Shown here: positions 1 through 10,354 of the stretch, in pieces | How the letters are laid out: every line of letters starts with the position of its first letter | Numbering within the stretch: the stretch's first letter is position 1 | Assembly: GCA_021202985.1 (NCBI GenBank) | Contig: JAJQCA010000017.1 | Coordinates: 1 to 54,911 of the forward strand | DNA from: Alistipes sp. | Lineage (GTDB): Bacteria > Bacteroidota > Bacteroidia > Bacteroidales > Rikenellaceae | DNA: 54,911 bases | Direction of reading: 5' to 3' | Notes under the pieces: model-generated | Databases searched by the model: none | Told to the model about the DNA's origin: nothing | The model's input: only the letters and a program-made list of their open reading frames with translations | Translations under genes and position numbers: made by a program

Positions 1-2
1 AT

Positions 3-89
3 ACTGAGAACTCCTACCTTATTTTTCAGGCATGTGCTGTTTTGACTTTTGTATTGTATGCTCTCTTTTTCGTTTTGATTTTCAGTTAG
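3..89 (+). CDS. C-terminal end of a small membrane protein (partial)
   Basis: The 5' end lies outside the window; 28 codons before a TAG stop are visible. The last residues, LTFVLYALFFVLIFS, are nearly identical to the end of the next gene (VTFVMYAIFFVLIFSK), so the two are tandem paralogues. The visible part is one hydrophobic segment that would sit in the inner membrane. Base composition is clearly more AT-rich than the rest of the window. I do not recognise the family, and no function can be given. Confidence 0.55.
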   Translation, partial: TENSYLIFQACAVLTFVLYALFFVLIFS

Positions 90-95
90 TAACAG

Positions 96-284
96 ATGGT
101 AGGAGAGATATTTATTTCAGCCTTAATTATGACCTTTTTTTGTTTTATCAATTATTTTTTACACAAAGAGGCAAAAAAAGCAAATAATGATTATACAGAG
201 GAGTTAGATATAAGATTGAAGATTTTGTTCGTCGTTACATTTGTAATGTACGCCATATTTTTCGTTTTGATTTTTAGTAAATAA
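96..284 (+). CDS. Small two-helix membrane protein, tandem paralogue
   Basis: A 62-residue protein with an N-terminal hydrophobic helix (about residues 3-22), a charged middle (HKEAKKANNDYTEELDIR) and a second helix (about 43-60). It starts 6 bases after the stop of an upstream gene whose C-terminus is almost the same, which indicates a recent tandem duplication. A strong terminator begins just after the stop codon. Codon use is AT-rich, unlike the GC-rich neighbours, suggesting transfer. I do not recognise the family; small duplicated membrane proteins can be immunity or stress proteins, but nothing here decides that. Confidence 0.6.
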   Translation: MVGEIFISALIMTFFCFINYFLHKEAKKANNDYTEELDIRLKILFVVTFVMYAIFFVLIFSK

Positions 285-285
285 A

Positions 286-319
286 AAATCCCGGGCCCCT
301 GTAATCAGGCCCGGGATTT
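286..319 (+). terminator. Terminator after the tandem membrane-protein genes
   Basis: A perfect 12-bp inverted repeat (AAATCCCGGGCC at 286-297 and GGCCCGGGATTT at 308-319) with a 10-base loop, followed by an AT-rich run. It starts two bases after the upstream stop codon and closes that transcription unit before the polysaccharide locus. Confidence 0.8.
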
Positions 320-566
320 AATTTGTGGAGGTGAACGACGGTTAGCGGGTGAGCCGTTCGTACCCGAGTGAGGACCGGATAAATGGACCGGGAAAGGCGC
401 TTAGACTACATCGACCAGCAGGCCGGTAATGCCTATGGAGGCGGCGGATGTGGGCAAATCGTGGTGTCGTGTGGAGATTTCGGCACCGTTGCAATATTAC
501 GCACGTTTCCTGTCGGCTAAGGCTGTGCCTGAAATTGTTGGGGTTTTTTACAACCCGGCCTTTTTA

Positions 567-574
567 TATCTTTG
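567..574 (+). promoter_or_regulatory. Candidate -7 element of the hybrid regulator gene
   Basis: TATCTTTG matches the Bacteroidetes -7 consensus TAnnTTTG and lies 23 bases upstream of the ATG at 598. No TTTG at the usual -33 spacing is obvious, so only the -7 half is supported. Confidence 0.5.
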
Positions 575-597
575 TCGAGAGTAAGAAACTACTGCCT

Positions 598-3500
598 ATG
601 GACCGTCTCTACAAAGGTGTTGCCGGCTTTCTGCTCACCGTATGCCTCGTGGCCGCGACAGGCCACGGTGCGCTGGGCCAGCCCGATTGTACGTTCGAGC
701 ACTATTCGGTAAACGACGGCCTGTCGCAGCATACCGTATCGGCAATTTTCCAGGACAGCAGGGACCTGATGTGGTTCGGGACGTTCAACGGGCTGAACAG
801 TTTCGACGGCCACAGGTTCCGGCACTACCGCCCAGTTTCAGAGCGCAACCCGCAGGTTACCAATCCCCGTATCGATGAAATCGGCGAGGACATGTACGGC
901 AAAATATGGGTCCGCACCTACGACGGCAAGGCTTACCAGGTGGACAGGGCGACCGGCGTGTTCGTGCCGGTACTGCCCGGGGAGCTGCACCGTAACCATA
1001 CGGTGGAGGGGCTGTATTTCAGCCCGTCGGGACGGGTCTGGCTGCTGACCGGCCCGGGAATAATAGAGGCAGTTCCCACCGCCGACATACATTCCACCGC
1101 CATAAGCCACCACCATACCGGCAATAGCGCCCTTCCCTCGGACAATGTACTTACGGTCGTAACCGACCTGCGGGGCCGGGATGTGGTGGTCACGGACGGA
1201 GGCCTTCTGGTATGCGGCGGGCCGGACGGGGAAACCGTGTTTACGGCCGAACTGCCGGAGTTGAACTGCTGCCTGCCCGTGGAGGGCGGGTTCCTTTGCG
1301 GGACCGGTTCCGGAACTATCCTCACGCTCGACGAGCGGCTGGCCGCCACGGCCGGGTACCGCGTTTCCGACTATCCGGTGACGGTGATATACCCTTCCGG
1401 CGACGGCCGGTACCTCGTCCTTACCAGTGGCGGCGGATTCCTGCTGTGGGACCCCGACGGCGGCCCCGGGCGGCCTTACCGCCGCGCGTCGCACCCGGCG
1501 CTTCCGTCGGACGAACCTGTTTCGGCTTACGTCGACAGCCGCGGCGAGGCGTGGATAGATATGCCTGCCGAGGGAGTGGTACAATTTTCCATACCGACGG
1601 GCCGCGTCCGGTTCCACAGACCGGAGGTGGAAAAGGTGGGGGTCTATTCGATATCGGAATGGTCGTTCGCGTGGGAGGATATCAACGGGTTGATGTGGGT
1701 CTACCCGCGCGGGGGCGGGCTGTCGTATTACGACCGGGATACCGACAGGCTGGAGTATTTCCACAACCGGCCGAGCGACCCGGCGCGGCGCCTTTCCAAC
1801 ATCCTGCTGCAATGCTTTTCCGACCGGCAGGGCAACCTCTGGATGAGCACCTACTCGCGCGGTATAGACAAAGTGTCGTTCACAGGGCCCAGCCTGCCCA
1901 ACATCATGCCCGACCGGGGCAGTACGGCCATAGCCGGCAATGAGGTGAGGGCCGTATACCGGCAGCCGTCGGGCACCATGTGGATAGCCACGCGTGAAGG
2001 CAGCCTGTACACGGGGCAGGGCGGGGAGGGACCGTTCACCCGGATGGGCGAGGCCGGAAGGCCCGGCGCGGCACCGTGGTTCGACGCGTTCGTGTACTGC
2101 ATAACCGAGGATTCGGGCGGGAACATCTGGCTCGGAACCCGCAACAAAGGCGTTTACAGGCTCAACCCGGACGGGCACGGAGGATTTGCCGTAACGCATA
2201 TAGAGCACGACCCGGCCGACCCGTACGGAATCAACTCCAACAGCATCTACACCATTTACGAGGATTCGGCGGGCACGATGTGGTTCGGCACGTGGGGCGG
2301 CGGGGTGAATTACCTCGACACCCATTCGGAAGGTTTTCGTTTTATCAACACCGGAAACCATATGCGCGATTACCCGGCCGCGGGATTCGACAAGGTTAGG
2401 CATATCACGGGCGACGGGCGGGGAAACCTGCGGGTAGCCACCACGGACGGGGCGCTGTGCATACGCAACCCGCAGGCCGGCGGGGGGACCGTCCGGCAGA
2501 TCGAAACATACAGCCTCGTTCCCGGCGGGAAGGATTCGCCGGCGGTGAACGATATACACGACATACTCCTGCGCGGCGACACCGTGTGGCTGGCCACGTT
2601 CGGCGGCGGCCTGAACCGGATGGTCCCCGCACCGCAGGGCGGTTACACCGTGACCCATATAAATTCCGAGAACGGATTCCCGGCCGATATAATACTCACC
2701 CTCGAAGCCGATTCGGCGGGCAACCTCTGGATGTGTTCCGAGACCGATATTATAAAGTACGACCCGGCCACCGGCGGCCATGAGCTGTTCTCGCCCCTGC
2801 GCTATCCCGACCTGGCGGAAGCCTCGTTCTCCGAGGGCGCGTCGCTGGCCGGCGCGGACGGGCGCATCTACTTCGGCCACTCGCACGGCATATACGTCAT
2901 CGACCCGGGTGAACTGCCGCGGGACGGTTTCGTGCCGGATATCCGTTTCGGACGGCTGCTGCTGTACAACAACGAAGTCACCCCGGCGGACGAGCATTCG
3001 CCCCTCGCGGCAGGACTGGACGACACCCCGGTGCTCACCCTCAACCACCGCCAGAGGGGTTTTCACCATCGAGTTTTCCGCCCTCGATTTCCGGAACCCC
3101 CGCAATATCGAATACTCGTACCGTCTCGAAGGCTTCGACCGGGAGTGGAATAACGTGGGTAACCAGCACGCGGCCACCTACACTAACCTGCCTTACGGCA
3201 GGTACGTGTTCCACGTACGGAGCACAAATGCCGGCAAGGTCCCTACCGACAATACCCGGACCATGGAAATAGTGCTCACCCCGCCGTTTTGGAGGACCGG
3301 GTGGGCTTACCTGCTGTACGGGCTGCTCGCCGTCGGGATGGTCCTGCTGGTGAACAGGGTTATATTCTCGTTTTACAAACTGCGCAACAAGGTGGAGGTG
3401 GAGAAGAAGATGACCGATATGAAGCTCAAATTCTTCACCGACATATCGCACGAGATACGCACCCCGCTCACCCTGATTTCCTCGCCGGTGGACCATCTGC

Positions 3501-4996
3501 TCGCAACCGGACAGCTTCCCGCTCCTTCCGCCCGAATCCTTACCACCGTGAAGCAAAATACCGACCGGCTGCTAAGGCTGGTAAACCAGCTGCTCGACTT
3601 CCGGAAGATACAGAACAGCCGCATGAAGCTCTACATCGAACCTATCGGGTTGGGCGAGTTCTCCCGTCACGTATGTGCCTCATTCGAATCCGAGGCGGCC
3701 GGACGAGACCTTACCTTCACCTTTTCGGACCTCTCCGACGGCAAAGCCGTCTGGCTCGACAAGGACAAGACCGAAAAGATACTCTACAACCTGCTGTCGA
3801 ACGCATTCAAATTTACGCCCGACGGCGGGAAGATAAGCTGCACGGTGTGCGACGACGTGAACAACATCGACCTCATAGTGGAGGACGACGGCGAGGGGAT
3901 ACCGGCCTCAAAACTGTCGGTAATATTCAACCGCTTCGAGTCGTCCGACAGCAGCGCCTCCCGCGGCGGCGACGCCCGCCCTACCCCGGTGAGCAGCCAG
4001 AAGGGGACCGGCATCGGCCTGAGCCTGGTGAAAGAGCTGGTGGAACTGCACAACGGGTCGGTATTCGTGGAGAGCCTGCCGGGCAAGGGGACCAGGGTGA
4101 CCGTGAGCTTCAGCAAGGACGCGGAGGCCGTCAAAGCCCTGCCCCAGTGTTTCATAGCCGAGGCGTACAACCCGGGCGACCCGCACGCCGAACCCGCCGT
4201 GGCGAAGGCGCAGGCCGACAAGACCGTACTCTTTATCGAGGACAACGATCAGCTCCGGGAGTTCCTCACCGGGGTGGCGTCGGAAAGCTACGGGGTGCTG
4301 GAGGCGGGGGACGGAGAGACCGGGATAGCGGTGGCCACCGAACGTCAGCCGGATATCATAGTGACGGACCTGATGATGGAGGGCACGGACGGATTCGAAG
4401 TGGTGCGGCGGCTGAGGGAGGAAATAGGCACGAGCCACATACCCATTATAATCCTCACGGCCAAGACCGAACTGGACGACAAACTGCGCGCGCTGAGGCT
4501 CGGCGCGGACGATTTCCTGACCAAACCTTTCAGCCCGGCCTACCTTATGGCGCGTATCGGCAACCTGCTCGATCGCCGCAAGGAGCTGCACGGCCGGTTC
4601 GCCGCATCCACCTCGTTCGCCGAGACGCTGAAGGGCGGCATTGAGGTAAAGAAAGGTATCTCACCGTCCGACACGGCCTTTATGGACAAGCTGATAGGTT
4701 ACATGGAGACCAACCTGGAGAACCCGGACCTGCGTATAGAAGATCTGGCGGACCTGACGCACACCAGCCGCTCGCTGCTGTTCAAAAAAATAAAAAGCCT
4801 TACGGGTTTCTCGCCGGTGGAGTTTATCCGCGAGTTCCGTATACAGCGAGCCACGGAACTGATACTACAGGGCGAGCATTCGTTCAAGGAGATAACCTAT
4901 ATGGTGGGCATGAACGATTCGCGCTACTTCGCGCGCTGTTTCAAGCAGAAGCACGGCATCACTCCGTCCGAATTCAAAGCCAAACACACCCCGTAG
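598..4996 (+). CDS. Hybrid two-component sensor/regulator (HTCS), frame interrupted once
   Basis: About 1465 residues if one extra base is removed. In order: signal peptide; an N-terminal beta-propeller sensor with repeats of the type WFGTFNGLNSFDG and WLGTRNKGVYRL (to about residue 780); a Y_Y_Y domain (about 820-900) with SYRLEGFDREW; a membrane helix (about 905-928); HisKA with SHEIRTPL (phospho-His about 951); an HATPase domain with GTGIGLSLV; a receiver domain with acceptor Asp in VTDLMM (about 1256); and a C-terminal AraC-type HTH. Such proteins sense glycan fragments in the periplasm and switch on an adjacent polysaccharide locus, here the susC operon that follows. The frame breaks at GGGGTTTT (3056-3063): reading resumes in the next frame as FTIEFSALDF, exactly where the Y_Y_Y domain should start. 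One extra base there, by error or mutation, explains it. The ATG at 598 is preferred because a signal peptide begins there. Confidence 0.9.
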
Positions 4997-5097
4997 CAGG
5001 CCCCGCACGAGGCCGGCGCCGACCGGGCGCGGCATCGGATTTACCGTTTTGTGCACATCGCCACCAAATTTTCCACATTAAAAATTCCTCCCCGGAA

Positions 5098-5105
5098 TAG
5101 TTTTG
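5098..5105 (+). promoter_or_regulatory. Candidate -7 element of the susC operon
   Basis: TAGTTTTG matches TAnnTTTG and lies about 70 bases before the susC start. It sits after the end of the regulator gene, so the operon probably has its own promoter with a leader of about 60 bases. No clear -33 TTTG was found. Confidence 0.45.
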
Positions 5106-5150
5106 CAATGTGTATCCCGCAGGCGTCGGCCCGGACCGGGTGCACATTTG

Positions 5151-5165
5151 GAAACTAACCTAATA
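5151..5165 (+). promoter_or_regulatory. Leader motif shared with the oxidoreductase gene at 33454-34914
   Basis: GAAACTAACCTAATA occurs here in the susC leader, 11 bases before the ATG. It occurs again, identical over 15 bases, just before the start codon of the Tat-exported oxidoreductase on the other strand (34919-34933). Between -7 element and start codon it would be part of the mRNA leader. Its role is unknown. Confidence 0.4.
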
Positions 5166-5176
5166 ATAAACCTAAA

Positions 5177-8100
5177 ATGCGAATAATTCTACTCCGGAAC
5201 ACCTCGCGGCTGCTACTTCTGTTAATGGCCGTTTGCTGGACCACAGTCGCATCGGCACAGGACCGGCAGGTCTCAGGTGTCGTTACGGACGAAGACAACC
5301 AGCTCATCGTGGGAGCTACCGTAATCCTGCAGGGTACGACCACGGGTACGACTACCAACGTCGAGGGACGCTACACCATCTCCGTACCCGCGGGCGCGGT
5401 AACCCTTCAATTCGGTTACCTCGGTATGGAGACTCTCGAGGCGGATGTCTCCGCCACGACCACCACGCTGAACATAACGCTCAAATCGGACGCCGTGCAG
5501 GTGGACGACGTGGTTGTGGTGGGTTACGGTACGCAGCGTAAGCGCGACCTTACGGGCGCTATCTCCACCGTCGGCGGCGCGGAACTGGCCAACATACCCA
5601 TCACGGACGCGGCCAGCGCCCTGCAAGGTAAAGTGGCCGGTGTGACCGTGACCACGGCCGAAGGTTCGCCGGACGCTGAAATCAAAATCCGAATCCGCGG
5701 CGGCGGCTCCATCACACAGGACAACTCGCCGCTCTATATCGTGGACGGGTTCCCCGTCACAAACTTCAGCGACATATCCATAGGGGACATCGAGAGCATG
5801 ACCATCCTCAAGGACGCCTCCTCCACCGCCATTTACGGTGCGCGCGGCGCCAACGGCGTGGTGCTTATCACCACCAAGCAGGGTAAGGTGGGCAGCACGC
5901 AGGTGACTTTCAACGCATACTGGGGCGTAAACAAGATTGCCAACACACTCGACGTGCTCGACCCGTACGAATATGTTCTCTGGCAGTACGAACTGGGCGG
6001 CGAATCGGGCCAGGCCTATGAGAATGTGAAGCGCTTTTACGGCAACTACGACGACTTCGAACTTTACAAGAACCAGAAGGGGTACGACTGGCAGAAAGAG
6101 GTTTTCGGACGCTCGGCCCTCACGCAGAACTATAATATAAACGTAAGCGGCGGCTCCGAGAAGACCCGTTACAGCATAGGCCTCAGCCGTGTGGACAACG
6201 AGGGGATTATGATAAATTCCGGTATGTCGCGTAATAATATCAGCCTCAACCTCAACACCCGCCTGAACGACCACTGGAGCATAGACTTCAACTCGCGCTT
6301 CTCTAACTACACCGTGAACGGCGTGGGTACCTCGGGAGAGAACACCAGTACTTCGTTCCTCCAGCACGCCATTCAGTACCCGACCACCGACGGGCTGGAG
6401 AGCCAGCTCGAAACCCTTCCCTCCGGGGCGGATATCGAGACCCTGAACCTGCTCACAAACCCGGTGCTCGTGGCACAGGACAATATCCGCAAGCAGGTCC
6501 GCAACACTACCACCTTCAACGCGGCGGTAAGCTACCGCTTTCTCGAAAACTTCGTGGTGCGCAGCGAGTGGGGTACCGACTTCCTGAACCAGAAGAACAA
6601 GCAGTATTACGGCCCGAACAGCAGCCAGGCAAAAGCCGACGGAGCCGGTAACCCGATAGTTACGATCGGGGATTACGACTACAACAGCTACCGTATAGCT
6701 AACACCCTCACATACGACGTACGCAACCTGGGTGGCAGGCACCATATCAACGCCATGCTCGGGCAGGAGACTACCTCGGCCACAAGCAAAACCTACCGGT
6801 ACGAATTCCGCAGTTTCCCCTCGGGCCTGACTTCGCAGGAGGCCTTCGCGATGCTCGCCCAGGGTTCGCCCGAACCGGCCTATTCGTACGAATCGCCCGC
6901 CAACAACCTGGTGTCGTTCTTCGGCCGCGTAAACTATTCGCTGGACGACCGGTATATCCTGTCGGCCACGTTCCGCGCGGACGGTTCGAGCAAGTTCGCA
7001 AAAGGGAACAGGTGGGGCTATTTCCCCTCGGTGGCCCTGGCATGGAGGATGAGCGACGAGCGGTTCCTCAGTTCCGCCTCGTGGCTTACCGACCTGAAAC
7101 TGCGGGCCAGCCTCGGCTCGGCGGGTAACAACCGTATCGGCGACGACCTGTGGAAACTTATCTACTCCACCGACAAAGACGGCAGCTACTACTCATACGG
7201 TAGCGGCAGCGAGACCATCGCAAACCTGCTGCGTCCCGGTTCGGTGCTCTCGAATCCCGACCTGAAATGGGAGACCACCATCACCCGCAACATCGGGGTG
7301 GACGGAAGTTTCTTCAACAACAGGCTCTCGACCGTTATCGACCTTTATTACAATACGACCAAAAACCTGCTTATCAGCGCCAGCATCCCCTCTTCGACCG
7401 GGTACAGCACGCAGATGCAGAATATCGGTAAAACCTCCAACCGCGGTATCGAAATCTCGCTCGACGGGACCATGGTTCAGACGCGCGACTGGCACCTCTC
7501 GGCCTCGTTCAACATAGCCTTCAACCGCAACCGGGTGGAAAAACTCGGCGGCGAGAAGACACTCTATTACGCCTCCGGCTGGTACGGCACCCAAAGCCCG
7601 GCGTACGAATATATCGTGCAGGAAGGCAAATCGGTGGGCCTTATGTACGGCTTCGTGACTGACGGAATGTACTCGTTCGACGACTTCAATTACGACGCGG
7701 GCACAGGCGTCTACACACTCAAAGACGGCGTCGCTTCGAGCCAGAGCCATATCGCTGGACGAAATTTCGGACCGGGTTCGCTGAAATTCAAAGATGTGAA
7801 CGAGGACGGTGTGATCGACGAGAAAGACCTTCAGGTGATAGGCAACGCGACGCCCAAACATACGGGAGGTTTCAGCCTCAGCGCCGGATGGAAAGGAATA
7901 GACCTCACGGCCCAGTTCAACTGGAGCTACGGCAACAAGGTGTATAACGCCAATAAACTGCACTTTACGACCTTCGTAAACTCCCGCACGTTCCAGAACC
8001 TGTTGCAGGAGATGAACTCCGGCGACCGTTTCACCACCGTGGATATAACGGGCGAGTACACCGGCAAAGCGGGGACGTTCGTAACGGACCCGACCATCCT

Positions 8101-8425
8101 CTCGCAGATGAACGCCAACGCAACCATCTGGAGCCCGATGATGACCAGCCTCGTGATGCACTCGTGGGCGGTCGAGGACGGCTCGTTCCTGCGCCTGAAC
8201 AACGTTACGCTCGGCTACACCCTGCCGCAGAAATGGACTCAGAAGGCCCGTATCCGTACCGTACGTTTCTACGTGTCGGGATACAACCTCCACGTATGGA
8301 CAAAATACAGCGGATACGACCCCGAAGTGGACGTATTCAGCTCCAACCCCCTCACCCCCAATGTCGACTACTCGGCCTATCCGCGCAGCAGGACATTCGT
8401 GGGGGGCATAAATATCACCTTCTAA
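5177..8425 (+). CDS. susC: SusC-family TonB-dependent glycan importer
   Basis: 1082 residues. A signal peptide ending in ASAQ is followed by a carboxypeptidase-D-like regulatory domain (about 30-110, VSGVVTDEDNQLIVGATV), a TonB-box-like stretch (VDDVVVVGYGTQRKRDLTGA), a plug domain (about 115-230, with IRIRGGGSITQDNSPLYIVD) and a 22-strand-type barrel ending in an aromatic-rich C-terminus (GGINITF). Outer-membrane active importer of oligosaccharides, energised by TonB and working with the SusD lid encoded 12 bases downstream. The esterase genes that follow point to pectin fragments as the cargo; this is inferred from context. Length and domain order are normal for the family, and no lesion is seen. 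Confidence 0.95.
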   Translation: MRIILLRNTSRLLLLLMAVCWTTVASAQDRQVSGVVTDEDNQLIVGATVILQGTTTGTTTNVEGRYTISVPAGAVTLQFGYLGMETLEADVSATTTTLNITLKSDAVQVDDVVVVGYGTQRKRDLTGAISTVGGAELANIPITDAASALQGKVAGVTVTTAEGSPDAEIKIRIRGGGSITQDNSPLYIVDGFPVTNFSDISIGDIESMTILKDASSTAIYGARGANGVVLITTKQGKVGSTQVTFNAYWGVNKIANTLDVLDPYEYVLWQYELGGESGQAYENVKRFYGNYDDFELYKNQKGYDWQKEVFGRSALTQNYNINVSGGSEKTRYSIGLSRVDNEGIMINSGMSRNNISLNLNTRLNDHWSIDFNSRFSNYTVNGVGTSGENTSTSFLQHAIQYPTTDGLESQLETLPSGADIETLNLLTNPVLVAQDNIRKQVRNTTTFNAAVSYRFLENFVVRSEWGTDFLNQKNKQYYGPNSSQAKADGAGNPIVTIGDYDYNSYRIANTLTYDVRNLGGRHHINAMLGQETTSATSKTYRYEFRSFPSGLTSQEAFAMLAQGSPEPAYSYESPANNLVSFFGRVNYSLDDRYILSATFRADGSSKFAKGNRWGYFPSVALAWRMSDERFLSSASWLTDLKLRASLGSAGNNRIGDDLWKLIYSTDKDGSYYSYGSGSETIANLLRPGSVLSNPDLKWETTITRNIGVDGSFFNNRLSTVIDLYYNTTKNLLISASIPSSTGYSTQMQNIGKTSNRGIEISLDGTMVQTRDWHLSASFNIAFNRNRVEKLGGEKTLYYASGWYGTQSPAYEYIVQEGKSVGLMYGFVTDGMYSFDDFNYDAGTGVYTLKDGVASSQSHIAGRNFGPGSLKFKDVNEDGVIDEKDLQVIGNATPKHTGGFSLSAGWKGIDLTAQFNWSYGNKVYNANKLHFTTFVNSRTFQNLLQEMNSGDRFTTVDITGEYTGKAGTFVTDPTILSQMNANATIWSPMMTSLVMHSWAVEDGSFLRLNNVTLGYTLPQKWTQKARIRTVRFYVSGYNLHVWTKYSGYDPEVDVFSSNPLTPNVDYSAYPRSRTFVGGINITF

Positions 8426-8437
8426 GAATAACGGGAC

Positions 8438-10333
8438 ATGAAAAAGATATATCTTAAACTCGCTTGCCTCGCAGCCGCCTCGCTGATATTATGGACCGGC
8501 TGCGAAAATTTCCTCGAGACCGAATCCAAATCGACCTTCACCGAGGACGTGGTGTTCTCCTCGACCACCTATACCGACTTCGCCATCGTGGGTATCTATA
8601 CCACCATGATACAATGGGAGGTTTATACCATCTGGTATAACTCGTGGAATACCGATATAGAGAACATGCAGTTCGACCTGAACAGCTATAACGACGGGGA
8701 ACGCCGCAGTATCGGCAACTACCTTGCAACTCCCGGGCAGGGAGGATCGGTGTCCACGCCGTGGTCGACCCTCTACAAAGCCATCGAGAGAGCCAACCTC
8801 GTGGTAAAGGGCATCGAGAACAGCCCGCTGCTGGAAAGCGGCTCCGAGGAGGAGCGGAAACTTATGCTCCAATACCTGGGCGAAGCCCGCACCCTGCGCG
8901 CGTATCTCTACTACGACGTGGTACGCAACTGGGGCGACGTACCATTTAAGCTGGAACCTACCGAACCCGACGGCTCGAACATCTACGCCGGCAAGACCGA
9001 CCGCGACGAGATACTCGACACGCTCATTGAGGAACTGCTCGATGTGGAGGACCTCGTGCCGTGGCTGGGCGAGAACTCGAACGCCACGAGGATAGAGCGC
9101 GTAACCAAAGGGTTCGTCAAAGGGATGATTGCCCGTATCGCGCTGGCACGCGGCGGCTACTCGTTCCGCAAATCGATGCAGATGGAGCGCGGTTCGAACT
9201 GGGAGTACTATTACGGTATCGCCCGCGACCAGTGTGCGGACATAATAGCCAACGGCACCCACCAGCTAAACCCCAATTATACGGATATCTGGAAAAACCT
9301 CTGCGCATGGCGTTACGACTCACAGTATAACGAACCCCTTATCGAGCTCGGCTACACGGTAAACGAGAGCGGCGAGGCGGGTTATATAGTCGGCTGGCGG
9401 TTCGACACCAGCGATACGTACGGGTACGGCAACATGGGTTCGATTTACACCAATCCCGCCCACCTCTACTCCTACGACCCGAGCGACAGCAGGCTCTACG
9501 TGAGCGTGGCTCTCGCAAAATACAACAGTGACGGGATACAGGAAATCAACAACGACGCCACCAGCCTTACCGTGGGTAAGTGGAACCGCAAATGGATGCC
9601 GGATACCTATATCGACATGATGCGTAACGCCACGAGCAAAATCGTATCGGGCGTGAACTGGGTACCCATCCGCATGGCCGACGTCTACCTGATGTACGCC
9701 GAAACCATAAACGAACTTGGCGGCGACATGTCCCTCGCCCGTCAGGCGCTCAAGACCGTGCGCGGCAGGGCCTTCAACGGCGCGGACGACGCCACCTACA
9801 CCCGGATAGTGGACAACTATGTGGACAACCTCGCGGCAGGCTCCGAGTTCTTCAATGCGATCGTGCAGGAACGCGCGTGGGAATTCCTGGGGGAAAGCGT
9901 CCGCAAATGGGACCTTATCCGCTGGAACCTGCTCACCGACAAGATTCAGGAAATGAGGGAGAACAACGCCAAGGCCGTCCGCGCGGAATATCCGTACGAC
10001 AACGTACCCAGGTACCTCTTCGTGCAGTACGACCCCTCGGACCCGGAAGAGATAGATTACGAGGAACTTAACCTGCATCAGGACTGGGGTACGGCAAATA
10101 TCGACGGGTACACCCGTATACAATGGTACCCGACCACCTACCGCGACGGCGCGGACGCCGCGGACGACTATGCCGATTACCTGCGCTACCTGAATTACTA
10201 CGGCTGCGGACTGGACGGCGGCAACGGCCAGCACCCGGCATTCGTACAGGACCGCCACCTGCTGCCCATAGCGCAGACCGTCATTTCCGACTCTGCCGGA
10301 TATCTGGAAAACGATTACGGTTACGAGAACTAA
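8438..10333 (+). CDS. susD: SusD-family glycan-binding lipoprotein
   Basis: 631 residues. A lipoprotein signal peptide with the Cys in LILWTGCENFLE, then the SusD/RagB fold. Typical features are the N-terminal region with TDFAIVGIYTTM, the helical repeats around LGEARTLRAYLYYDVVRNWG, and the C-terminal QERAWEFLGESVRKWDLIRW segment. It forms the surface lid over the SusC barrel and binds the glycan. It follows susC by 12 bases and precedes the beta-helix lipoprotein by 21, so the three are co-transcribed. Confidence 0.95.
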   Translation: MKKIYLKLACLAAASLILWTGCENFLETESKSTFTEDVVFSSTTYTDFAIVGIYTTMIQWEVYTIWYNSWNTDIENMQFDLNSYNDGERRSIGNYLATPGQGGSVSTPWSTLYKAIERANLVVKGIENSPLLESGSEEERKLMLQYLGEARTLRAYLYYDVVRNWGDVPFKLEPTEPDGSNIYAGKTDRDEILDTLIEELLDVEDLVPWLGENSNATRIERVTKGFVKGMIARIALARGGYSFRKSMQMERGSNWEYYYGIARDQCADIIANGTHQLNPNYTDIWKNLCAWRYDSQYNEPLIELGYTVNESGEAGYIVGWRFDTSDTYGYGNMGSIYTNPAHLYSYDPSDSRLYVSVALAKYNSDGIQEINNDATSLTVGKWNRKWMPDTYIDMMRNATSKIVSGVNWVPIRMADVYLMYAETINELGGDMSLARQALKTVRGRAFNGADDATYTRIVDNYVDNLAAGSEFFNAIVQERAWEFLGESVRKWDLIRWNLLTDKIQEMRENNAKAVRAEYPYDNVPRYLFVQYDPSDPEEIDYEELNLHQDWGTANIDGYTRIQWYPTTYRDGADAADDYADYLRYLNYYGCGLDGGNGQHPAFVQDRHLLPIAQTVISDSAGYLENDYGYEN

Positions 10334-10354
10334 AAACTACAAAACAAAACCACA

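Noticed and set aside
383-520. A 45-codon frame starting MDRERRLDYIDQQ
   Set aside because: No homology seen, no operon context, no start signal; left as non-coding.
448-597. Upstream extension of the hybrid regulator
   Set aside because: It reads through a promoter-like -7 element; the ATG at 598 starts a proper signal peptide.
838-3177. A 779-codon open frame on the minus strand across the hybrid regulator gene
   Set aside because: It mirrors the plus-strand gene codon by codon; GC-rich third positions leave antisense frames open. The translation has no domain, and the plus strand has clear propeller repeats.
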